NCBI RefSeq assembly: GCF_033843645.1
Contig: NZ_JAWXVZ010000004.1
Span: 124,001-188,000 of the forward strand
Direction of reading: 5' to 3'
DNA length: 64,000 bases
Source of the DNA: Pseudovibrio zosterae
Lineage (GTDB): Bacteria; Pseudomonadota; Alphaproteobacteria; Rhizobiales; Stappiaceae
Positions 52,253-60,162 of this stretch are shown here, in pieces (position 1 is the stretch's first letter; every line of letters starts with the position of its first letter). The translations under genes were made by a program, and so were the position numbers. The notes beneath the pieces were generated by a model, which did not search any database, was not told where the DNA came from, and was given only the letters and a program-made list of their open reading frames with translations.

Positions 52253-53425
52253 TCAGGCTTTATCTTGGCCCCAAGAAAATCGGCCCGAATGCGCTGAGAT
52301 GGTCCCGACAAGGCGCACAAGCTCCGTTTGCGAGTTGACGCCAACCCGGCCCGTGGCATTTTGCATGTGATTGCGCGCCGTGTTGTAGGACATGCCCAGG
52401 CTGTCCGCTGTCTCCCGTAGGGTCGCCCCATTGGCAAGGCCCAGCACCAACTGGCTTTGTTTGTGGGTCAGGCCCAACAGGCGCTGGATCAACTCCTCAT
52501 CGGCCTGTGGCAGGTCTCTCGGATCAAACAGGGTTATCAGTGCAAGGTCTCCCTCCACCATGAAGAACCGATGATAATCCGGCGCATCGTAGAGCGAGTG
52601 GAGCGGCAGGCCGGAGAGCATGATGCCGGGCGCGAAGGCATTGGTCAGCATGATTGGCCCTGCGGGCAAGCGCTTGGTCAACGTTTGCACCAAAAGGCTT
52701 TCAAGCAGCAGATGATCCTCACTGCGGATGGCAACAAGTTGTTTGCTGCGCGAAAGCTGAAGAAGAGGCGAGGTGCGAAGGTACTGCTCTGCGCTCTTGT
52801 TCATCACCTTCACCACACCGCCTTTTGCCACAATGAAGGAGGGCGTTGGCAACTGATTGAGCCAGAACGTTTCGGCTTTCATCAGCGCCTCTTCGGCCCG
52901 TCGCGCATTCATTTCCAAGGACAGCTGATAGGCAGACTGCGCAAAAGGCATCAGGCGCTCTAAAGTACCCTCAAGGTCAAAGAGAGCACTGCCATTAAAT
53001 CCTCGTGGGAAATTGACATTGATCTGCGCGGTGTTCACGCCCTCGCGCTTCAATATGATGGCGCTGGAGTTCTCAATGTTGTTGTGCCTGCGCAAAAATT
53101 CATGGTTGTACTCGGTGTTCTCAAGCTGGGAGAACTGCGCGTATCGGTTGAGCCGCATCAGCTCTCCGAGTGGCGCTTTTAGCAGCGCTGCGCTGTTGGG
53201 GTTGCCATGGGCTACCCTTGCGAAATCCTGAAGGAATGTGGGCGCGGCATTCAAGGTTTCAACATAGGGGTATTCTTGCCCATTACCGCCTTGATTCTGA
53301 AGCCGAAAAACAAAAATCACCTCATCGTAGCGTTTGGCAAGCGGGCGCAACGCATCTGTGAGATGCCCGCCGGTCATGACGGCACCGTACATGCCCTGTA
53401 CGATTTGAGAGGTGAGTTCATCCAT
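52253..53425 (-). CDS. LuxR-type HTH protein, paralogue A
   Basis: A 390-residue regulator with a C-terminal LuxR-type helix-turn-helix (about residues 318-375; LTHKQSQLVLGLANGATLRETADSLGMSYNTARNH, in short L-A-x-G-x-T-x-x-x-x-A-x-x-L-G-x-S-x-N-T-x-R). A large N-terminal sensor of no recognised family (about 1-310) includes a possible PAS-like patch (PTPSFIVAKGGVVKVMNKSAEQYL). The ATG at 53425 has a GGAATGG site. It is a tandem paralogue of the gene at 53549, 124 bp upstream, both convergent with BCCT. Its inducer and targets are unknown; a link to the BCCT or amidohydrolase genes is speculative. Confidence 0.82.
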   Translation of the reverse strand: MDELTSQIVQGMYGAVMTGGHLTDALRPLAKRYDEVIFVFRLQNQGGNGQEYPYVETLNAAPTFLQDFARVAHGNPNSAALLKAPLGELMRLNRYAQFSQLENTEYNHEFLRRHNNIENSSAIILKREGVNTAQINVNFPRGFNGSALFDLEGTLERLMPFAQSAYQLSLEMNARRAEEALMKAETFWLNQLPTPSFIVAKGGVVKVMNKSAEQYLRTSPLLQLSRSKQLVAIRSEDHLLLESLLVQTLTKRLPAGPIMLTNAFAPGIMLSGLPLHSLYDAPDYHRFFMVEGDLALITLFDPRDLPQADEELIQRLLGLTHKQSQLVLGLANGATLRETADSLGMSYNTARNHMQNATGRVGVNSQTELVRLVGTISAHSGRFSWGQDKA

Positions 53426-53548
53426 TCCAATTTGCCCCAGCGTATTGCGCTACAAACCGTGTGCAATCCCACAGTTTTGTCACAATTCATAAATGGCACA
53501 AGTGGAACGATGAAGTTACATCTGTTGTCCACATTAGCTTGGAGAAAA

Positions 53549-54712
53549 CTACTTTTTGGAAGAAAATTGCCCAGCATGAGCTGAAATCGCACTGACCACC
53601 CGAACCAGCTCGGTTTGAGAGTTCAATCCTGCCCGTCCTGCCGCATTTTGAATGTGATTGCGGGCTGTATTGTAAGAAATGCCAAGGCTGTCTGCGCTCT
53701 CTCGCAGCCCCCGCCCCTTTGCCAGTTCAAGGATCAGTTTCGTCTGTTTGTCGGTGGTGCCCAAAATGCCGCCAACCAACTCCTCCGGTGCTTGTTGAAC
53801 ATCGGCAGGATCAAACAGTGTCAGCAGCATGTGTGTGCTGTCCGCCATGAAGAAGCGGTGGTAATCCGGTGCCTCATAGAGCCCATGCAATGGCAGGGCT
53901 TGCGCCATCACACCCAGCCCCTTGGGATGGTTCAGCACCATCGGGCCAACCGGCACATGCTGTGTCAGGCAGGTAGCGACCATATCCTGCAAGTTCTGCT
54001 CATGGTCCGTGAGGGAGGCATTCAACATGTTGTGCCTGTCCAACCACAACATCGGGGAAGCCTTCAAGAAGCGTGTTGCCGCCTCGTTGAACGCCTTCAC
54101 CTTGCCGCCTTTGCCAAGAATGAAGGCCGGCGTGGGAATCTGCTCAAGCCAAAACCGACCGCAAACGTCAATCGCCTGCTCTTGCTGGCGCAAGTGCATT
54201 TCATGGGCATAGGAATAGGCAGAGCGCAAAACGGGCACAATGCGCTGCATGGTGCTGCGCAGCTCATCATAGGAGTTGCCGTTATAGGCCTTCGGAATGT
54301 TGGCGACCACTTGGGCGGTCTTGGTGCCCTCGCGGCGCAAGATCACCCCAACGGCTTTGGAAATCCCGTTATGCCTGATCAGGAACTCGCGATTGTAGGG
54401 CGTCTCCTCCAGCTCGCGGAAATCCTTGTAGGCGTTGAAATCCACCAGTTCATCAACCGGAGCCTTCATCAAGATCGGTGCCAGCGGATTTTGATGCGCG
54501 ACACGGATGAAGTCGTCCATATAGGCCTGTGTGCCGTTGACGATGAAGGCATTCATATTAGCGTTTTGCGGTACCGTGTGGTCTTGCAACCGACCGGTAA
54601 ACACGACCTCATCATGCTGGGACGTAAACGGCCGCAGTGCTTCCGCCAACGGACGCCCAGTCAGCATGGCATCATAGATCTGATGCATGAGCACGGTGTC
54701 TAGAGCTGTCAT
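53549..54712 (-). CDS. LuxR-type HTH protein, paralogue B
   Basis: A 387-residue paralogue of the neighbouring regulator with the same architecture: N-terminal sensor including the PAS-like patch PTPAFILGKGGKVKAFNEAATRFL (key residues P-x-F-I-x-x-K-G-G-x-V), and a C-terminal LuxR helix-turn-helix (ETVGGIL... then LAKGRGLRESADSLGISYNTARNHIQNAAGRAGL). The two share the positions of LPLHGLYEAPDYHRFFM in both copies. No receiver or autoinducer-binding domain is seen, so the signal is not of the AHL type. Tandem duplication with divergence in the sensor suggests two related signals. Confidence 0.82.
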   Translation of the reverse strand: MTALDTVLMHQIYDAMLTGRPLAEALRPFTSQHDEVVFTGRLQDHTVPQNANMNAFIVNGTQAYMDDFIRVAHQNPLAPILMKAPVDELVDFNAYKDFRELEETPYNREFLIRHNGISKAVGVILRREGTKTAQVVANIPKAYNGNSYDELRSTMQRIVPVLRSAYSYAHEMHLRQQEQAIDVCGRFWLEQIPTPAFILGKGGKVKAFNEAATRFLKASPMLWLDRHNMLNASLTDHEQNLQDMVATCLTQHVPVGPMVLNHPKGLGVMAQALPLHGLYEAPDYHRFFMADSTHMLLTLFDPADVQQAPEELVGGILGTTDKQTKLILELAKGRGLRESADSLGISYNTARNHIQNAAGRAGLNSQTELVRVVSAISAHAGQFSSKK

Positions 54713-55207
54713 TTCAGCGCTTCTACCCCAAGTGAATGCCTTGCAATTTAATCAAATTGCCTGCTTATCCTGTGCCGAAACTGACCACGCTCAGCTGCGG
54801 CCCCGGTCCGCCCCTGCCCGCATCATGGTAAAGCACAACCCAGCGACAGCATAGTTCAATATGCTGATTTGCATACTGGCGATATGGGAAAAAGCGTAGG
54901 CAAATCACCCCATAGGGGGAGTCGGGACAAAGGAATCGTGGTTTCGCTTTTTATTTCAACCTATAAGCGCCAAGCGTCTGTCACAGACAGCTGCTAAAAC
55001 AGGGTTAATAAAGCGTTTCAAATGACCCGCCGAAAGGCGGCCTAGCGTCAACCCTTTTTTTGACCAAATCCAAATCCACGACAAATTTCCGCCGCAATCC
55101 CTCAGAGATGTTGGGTTTTCCTGAGTTAGTATCTACTACATATTGTTTTCCAGAGGCTATTGGGGGGATGAAGAGGCCGTTCGAATTTCACCCCATTGGA
55201 GCCACCC
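54713..55207. other. Leader and promoter region of nrdDG
   Basis: About 490 bp upstream of nrdD. It has small hairpins (CCGCC-GAAA-GGCGG at about 55027-55040) and, after it, a T-rich stretch. I see no clear cobalamin riboswitch, Fnr site (TTGAT-N4-ATCAA) or NrdR box. TAGTA-TC-TACTA near 55126-55137 is a weak palindrome. Confidence 0.45.
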
Positions 55208-57328
55208 GTGAAACCTCAAGTCATCAAGCGTGACGGCTGTCGTGTGCCGTTTGACCCTGTCCGCATCAAAGACGCCGTGCTAAGCGCAGCACCTGCATCT
55301 GAAGGTATGGGCGAGGCTTATGCACAAGATGTAGCGCAGGCGGTGACCGAGCAGCTCAATGCTGCTGATGAGGTGAACATCGACGCGATCCAGAACGCGG
55401 TTGAAGACATCCTGATGGCCGGTCCGCACAAGGCCGCAGCCCGTGCGTACATCGAGTACCGTCACGACCGGGATATCGCCCGCGAGCGCTACAGCAAGCT
55501 GAACGAGGAAATTCGCGGGCTCATTGACCAGAGCAACGCGGAAGTGCTCAACGAAAACGCCAACAAGGACGGCAAGGTCATCCCGACCCAGCGCGACCTG
55601 TTGGCGGGCATTGTCGCCAAGCATTATGCCAAGCGCTACATCTTGCCCCGCGACATTGCCAAGGCGCACGAGACCGGCGAGATCCACTATCACGACATGG
55701 ACTACGCCCCGTTCTTTCCCATGTTCAACTGCATGTTGATTGATCTGGAAGGCATGCTGACCGGCGGCTTCAAGATGGGCAATGCGGAAATCGGCACGCC
55801 CAAGTCCATCTCCACCGCCACCGCTGTCACGGCCCAGATCATCGCGCAGGTTGCCAGCCACATCTATGGCGGCACCACCATCAACCGCATTGATGAAGTG
55901 CTGGCCCCCTATGTATCGGCTAGCTTTGAAAAGCACCTGGAAGTGGCTGAAAAGTGGGAGGTCAAGAACCCGCGCGCCTATGCGGAAGACCGCACGGAGA
56001 AGGAATGCTACGACGCGTTCCAGTCGCTGGAGTACGAAGTCAACACGCTGCACACGGCCAACGGCCAGACCCCGTTCGTCACCTTGGGCTTTGGCCTTGG
56101 CACCTCCTGGCAGTCCCGTCTCATCCAGAAATCCATCCTGCGCAACCGCATGGCGGGACTTGGCATCAACGCCAAGACAGCGATCTTCCCGAAGCTGGTG
56201 TTCACCATCAAGGATGGCCTGAACCTGCGCAAGAACGACCCGAACTACGACATCAAGCAGATGGCGCTGGAATGTGCGTCCAAGCGCATGTACCCGGACA
56301 TCCTGAACTACGACAAGGTTGTGGAGGTTACCGGCTCCTTCAAGGCACCCATGGGCTGCCGCTCGTTCCTCAATCCCTATGAGGAAGAGGGCAAGGAAAT
56401 GCATGATGGCCGCAACAACCTGGGCGTGGTCAGCCTCAATCTGCCGCGTATCGCGCTGGAAGCCTACGGCAAGGAAGAGCGGTTCTTCCAGCTCCTCGAT
56501 GAGCGGCTGAAGCTGGCGCGCCGGGCCCTCGACACCCGCATCGAGCGCCTGAAGGGTGTGAAAGCGCGTGTTGCGCCAATCCTTTACATGGAAGGCGCGT
56601 GCGGCGTTCGCCTCAAGGCTGACGACGACATCTCCGAGATTTTCAAGAATGGGCGCGCCTCCATTTCTCTCGGCTACATCGGCCTGCATGAGACCATCAA
56701 CGCGCTTTATGGGGGGCAAGGACACATCTACGACAGCGAGGCGCTTCAGGAAAAGGGTCTTGAAATCGTTCGCCGTCTCAAGGCCGCCGTTGATCAGTGG
56801 AAGGAAGAGACAGGCTACGCCTTCAGCCTCTATTCCACCCCATCAGAGAACCTGTGCAGCCGCTTCTGTGCGCTGGACACCAAGGCGTTCGGCATGCTCG
56901 ACGGCGTCACCGACAAGGGCTACTACACCAACTCGTTCCATCTGGACGTGGAGAAGAAAGTTTCGCCCTACCACAAGATCGAGTTTGAACAACCCTACCC
57001 GGAAATCGCGTCCGGTGGTTTCATCTGCTACGGCGAGTTTCCAAACATGCAGCGCAACATCGAAGCACTGGAAGATGTCTGGGATTTCTCCTATGACCGC
57101 GTGCCCTACTACGGCACCAACACGCCCATCGACGAGTGCTACGACTGCGGCTACACCGGCGAGTTTACCTGCACCAGCAAGGGCTTCCAGTGCCCAAGCT
57201 GCGGCAACCGCAACCCCGGCCGCGTTTCCGTGATCCGCCGTGTCTGCGGCTATCTGGGCAACCCGGATGCACGCCCTTTCAACTTCGGCAAGCAGGAAGA
57301 AGTGAAGCGGCGCGTCAAGCACCTCTGA
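55208..57328 (+). CDS. nrdD: Anaerobic ribonucleoside-triphosphate reductase, glycyl-radical subunit NrdD
   Basis: A 706-residue class III ribonucleotide reductase. Starting at the GTG at 55208 gives VKPQVIKRDGCRVPF, matching the opening of E. coli NrdD (MTPHVMKRDGCKVPF), with GGAG six bases upstream; a TTG at 55196 is in frame but less likely. An ATP-cone occupies about residues 1-95. The zinc site is CYDCGYTGEF...CTSKGFQCPSCGN, and the glycyl radical is Gly681 in VCGYLGNPDARPF, the same number as in E. coli. It makes dNTPs under anoxia. NrdG lies 26 bp downstream. The close match to enterobacterial NrdD suggests lateral origin. Confidence 0.97.
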   Translation: MKPQVIKRDGCRVPFDPVRIKDAVLSAAPASEGMGEAYAQDVAQAVTEQLNAADEVNIDAIQNAVEDILMAGPHKAAARAYIEYRHDRDIARERYSKLNEEIRGLIDQSNAEVLNENANKDGKVIPTQRDLLAGIVAKHYAKRYILPRDIAKAHETGEIHYHDMDYAPFFPMFNCMLIDLEGMLTGGFKMGNAEIGTPKSISTATAVTAQIIAQVASHIYGGTTINRIDEVLAPYVSASFEKHLEVAEKWEVKNPRAYAEDRTEKECYDAFQSLEYEVNTLHTANGQTPFVTLGFGLGTSWQSRLIQKSILRNRMAGLGINAKTAIFPKLVFTIKDGLNLRKNDPNYDIKQMALECASKRMYPDILNYDKVVEVTGSFKAPMGCRSFLNPYEEEGKEMHDGRNNLGVVSLNLPRIALEAYGKEERFFQLLDERLKLARRALDTRIERLKGVKARVAPILYMEGACGVRLKADDDISEIFKNGRASISLGYIGLHETINALYGGQGHIYDSEALQEKGLEIVRRLKAAVDQWKEETGYAFSLYSTPSENLCSRFCALDTKAFGMLDGVTDKGYYTNSFHLDVEKKVSPYHKIEFEQPYPEIASGGFICYGEFPNMQRNIEALEDVWDFSYDRVPYYGTNTPIDECYDCGYTGEFTCTSKGFQCPSCGNRNPGRVSVIRRVCGYLGNPDARPFNFGKQEEVKRRVKHL

Positions 57329-57354
57329 ACGCCGTTTGACACCTAGAGGTTCCG

Positions 57355-57912
57355 ATGAATTTCCATCAGTATTATCCAATTGATGTGGTCAATGGTCCCG
57401 GCACGCGCTGCACCCTGTTCGTCTCTGGGTGCGCACACAAGTGTCCGGGGTGCTATAACGCGCGCACCTGGAAGCCGGAGAGCGGCGCACCATTCACCAG
57501 CGCGGTTGAAGACCAGATCATCGCGGACCTGACCGACACCCGCATCAAGCGGCGGGGTCTGTCCCTGTCCGGTGGCGACCCGCTGTTCCCGAGCAACGTG
57601 GAAGCCATCGCCAATCTGGTGGCCCGTGTGCGCCGGGAAGCGCCGGGCAAGGACATCTGGATGTGGACCGGCTACACGCTGGAAAGCATGACCAGTGCAC
57701 AGCGCGAGGTGCTGCACGACATCGACGTGCTGATCGACGGCAAATTCATTCAAGCGTTGCACGATCCACGCTTGAAATGGCGCGGCAGCGCAAACCAACG
57801 CATTATCGACGTACAGGATCAAGGCGTTGAGGATTGCACGTTTGTCCCGTCGCGCGACGCCCTTTTCTCGCTGTCTGTTCCCCCATGCCCGCAGGCCGTT
57901 GCGGCGGAGTAA
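57355..57912 (+). CDS. nrdG: NrdD-activating radical SAM protein NrdG
   Basis: A 185-residue radical SAM activase that makes the glycyl radical on NrdD. The cluster motif is CAHKCPGC (Cys26, Cys30, Cys33; CX3CX2C), preceded by NFHQYYPIDVVNGPGTRCTLFVSG, as in enterobacterial NrdG. LSLSGGDPLFP and IWMWTGYTLE follow. E. coli NrdG ends near residue 154 after RGSSNQ; this protein adds about 30 residues (RIIDVQDQGVEDCTFVPSRDALF...). It lies 26 bp after nrdD and is surely cotranscribed. Confidence 0.96.
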   Translation: MNFHQYYPIDVVNGPGTRCTLFVSGCAHKCPGCYNARTWKPESGAPFTSAVEDQIIADLTDTRIKRRGLSLSGGDPLFPSNVEAIANLVARVRREAPGKDIWMWTGYTLESMTSAQREVLHDIDVLIDGKFIQALHDPRLKWRGSANQRIIDVQDQGVEDCTFVPSRDALFSLSVPPCPQAVAAE

Positions 57913-58048
57913 TCCCCGCCGGATGGGGGCATAACTCAACACGGCTTTAAGCATTTAAAAACGCTAGGGCTAATTTGTTCCGGTGTTTTATCGTGGATTC
58001 ACCTCTGAACTCCTAATCTTGCGCAACAACAAGAACAGGAGTTCAGAG

Positions 58049-60034
58049 ATGAAAACCCTGCTGGCAGGAACATTCGCGTTCCTTGCGCTGTTTATTGTCC
58101 AGACTTCAGCGCAGGCGCAGTCTTTGGAAGGCAGCGTCTCGGTTGGCCACGCCCCGCTACCGGATGCCAATGTAACCCTTTGGCAAACAAACGGTTTGAA
58201 CGGGCCAGAACAGCTCAACGTGACCACCACCAAGGCGGATGGCAGCTTTTCCTTCAAGCAATTTGATGCAATCTCGGCACAGGGCAGCTTCTATCTTCTG
58301 GTCACAGCACAAGAGAACAAGAACCTTCTTCTCCTGTCGGTTCTGGGCACAGAGTTTCCAGAGAAGGCGGTGGTGAATGAGCTGACAACCGTTGCCAGCG
58401 TTTTCACCCACGCCCAGTTCCTCAAGGACCACAAGCTGGTCGGTACACCGCTTGGCCTTTCGATCGCAGCGCGCAACACCCCCAATCTTGTAGACCCCGC
58501 CACAGGAACGTGGGGTGATGCGCTGCTCGATCCGCTCAACAGCACGCAGAGCACCACACTGGCCAAGCTGAACACCATGGCGTCCCTGCTGACAGCCTAT
58601 GCCCTTTCCAAGGATTTGGACTGGACAGGAACCTATCAAGATCAGGTAGACGCCACACCGGCTGATAAAACCGCCGCCCGCACCACACTGGATGTGGCGG
58701 TAACGCTGGCACGGGCACCTTGGCAAAATGCAGAGCAGATTTTCAAGCTGTTTGAGACTGCCTACCCCATGAAAGAGGGCCTGCTTCGGCGGCCTGCGCC
58801 GTTCCAGCCCTATCTCCAGTATGCGCCCGACGACTTTGCGTTGGTGCTGCGCTTTGCCGGGGGCGGAACTTACGCGCCGGGGCGTCTGGCCATTGATGCG
58901 CAAGGCAATGTGTGGAGCGGTCAGAACTGGATGCCCGGTTCCCAGTCCAGCGTCGTGCACAACATTGGCGGCGGCTTGACCAAACTGGCACCCGATGGAA
59001 CGGCCCTTTCACCGCCCATCACGGGCTTTACTGGCCAGCGCGTGGATGGCGTGGGCTGGGGCACGGGTGTTGACCAGACCGGCATCTGGGTGGCAGCCCT
59101 GAACAGCACCATCAGCAAGTTCGACTTTGACGGCAACCTGATTGGCACTGAAAAGGACGCAGACCTTACCGGCCAACTGGGGGAACTGATGGGGGTCGCA
59201 ACCGCGCCCAATGGCGATGTTTGGATTGCCGATGGCTCCAAGGACCAGCTGGTCCATTTTCCGGGAGGAGACACCAAACAGGGAAAGCTGGTTCAAGTTG
59301 AAGGCCTGAAGTCGCCCTTTGGCATCGCTGTTGACGCGGAAAACCGGGTCTGGGTGAGCAACTCTCAGTCCAACACCGTGCTGCGCTTTCCTGCCGATGA
59401 TCCCAGCGCCGTTGAAAGCTACAGCGTGGGCACCGGTGTGCGCGGGGTGGCGCTGGATTCCTCCGGCAACCTGTGGGTCGCCAGTCTGCTGGATGTGGGG
59501 GCGGAGCCGCCCGCCATTCCCGCTGGAACGCCCATCATGAAGCAGTTCGAGCTGCTGGCAAAGTCCATGGAAAAACAGCTTGTTGGCGGTGAAAGCTCCG
59601 GCGTTGTCAGTTTGATCAGCCCGTCTGGTGAACAGGTTCATCCAAAGGGCTTTAACGGCGATGGCAAGATCAACGTCCCGTGGGGCGTTTCCGTGGATGG
59701 CCACGATGATGTCTGGCTCGGCAATTTTGGTGGACGCGGCGTCGCGCTTCTGGCGGGCGTCAAACGCAGCGATGAAATGCTGGATGTTGATCCGGGCGAT
59801 GTGGTTCACATTTTCCAAAGCGGAAGCATTCAGATGGTAACGGATGTTGCCATCGACCCGGCAGGCAACGTCTGGCTTGCCAACAACTGGAACGATGCCG
59901 AGGTTGTGGTGAGTGACGACCCCAGCCGCCCTTCCTCCACCTGGGCTGGCGGCACCGGCATCGCCGTGATTTACGGCGCGGCCAAGCCGGTCGAGACCCC
60001 GGTGATGGGGCCCGTAACCGTTCCCGTTCAATAA
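58049..60034 (+). CDS. Secreted beta-propeller (NHL/SMP-30-like) protein, paralogue A
   Basis: A 661-residue exported protein of unknown function. A signal peptide (MKTLLAGTFAFLALFIVQTSAQAQ) is followed by a carboxypeptidase-regulatory-like Ig domain (about 25-105; LEGSVSVGHAPLPDANVTLWQ), a helical linker with conserved FTHAQF and TPNLVDPATGTWGDALL, and a C-terminal beta-propeller (about 275-650) of Vgb/NHL type with repeats such as GLKSPFGIAVDAENRVWVSN and VTDVAIDPAGNVWLANNW. An AGGAG site precedes the ATG. It lies 137 bp after nrdG and 128 bp before a paralogue of the same length. Confidence 0.82.
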   Translation: MKTLLAGTFAFLALFIVQTSAQAQSLEGSVSVGHAPLPDANVTLWQTNGLNGPEQLNVTTTKADGSFSFKQFDAISAQGSFYLLVTAQENKNLLLLSVLGTEFPEKAVVNELTTVASVFTHAQFLKDHKLVGTPLGLSIAARNTPNLVDPATGTWGDALLDPLNSTQSTTLAKLNTMASLLTAYALSKDLDWTGTYQDQVDATPADKTAARTTLDVAVTLARAPWQNAEQIFKLFETAYPMKEGLLRRPAPFQPYLQYAPDDFALVLRFAGGGTYAPGRLAIDAQGNVWSGQNWMPGSQSSVVHNIGGGLTKLAPDGTALSPPITGFTGQRVDGVGWGTGVDQTGIWVAALNSTISKFDFDGNLIGTEKDADLTGQLGELMGVATAPNGDVWIADGSKDQLVHFPGGDTKQGKLVQVEGLKSPFGIAVDAENRVWVSNSQSNTVLRFPADDPSAVESYSVGTGVRGVALDSSGNLWVASLLDVGAEPPAIPAGTPIMKQFELLAKSMEKQLVGGESSGVVSLISPSGEQVHPKGFNGDGKINVPWGVSVDGHDDVWLGNFGGRGVALLAGVKRSDEMLDVDPGDVVHIFQSGSIQMVTDVAIDPAGNVWLANNWNDAEVVVSDDPSRPSSTWAGGTGIAVIYGAAKPVETPVMGPVTVPVQ

Positions 60035-60162
60035 GTTAGCCGGGTACATCTTTTCGATCTCACGCGGCGAGCGCACGCGCCGCGTAAACCCTAGTTCAAA
60101 CAGCTTGGTGCTTTTTGCCGTTTAAGCGCTATAGTTTTTCGCAAAAAGGCCGGAGAATGCCG

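Noticed and set aside
54780..55207. Cobalamin riboswitch, NrdR box or Fnr site before nrdD
   Set aside because: No B12-box (GCCACTG-like) core, no paired NrdR consensus and no TTGAT-N4-ATCAA site could be placed.
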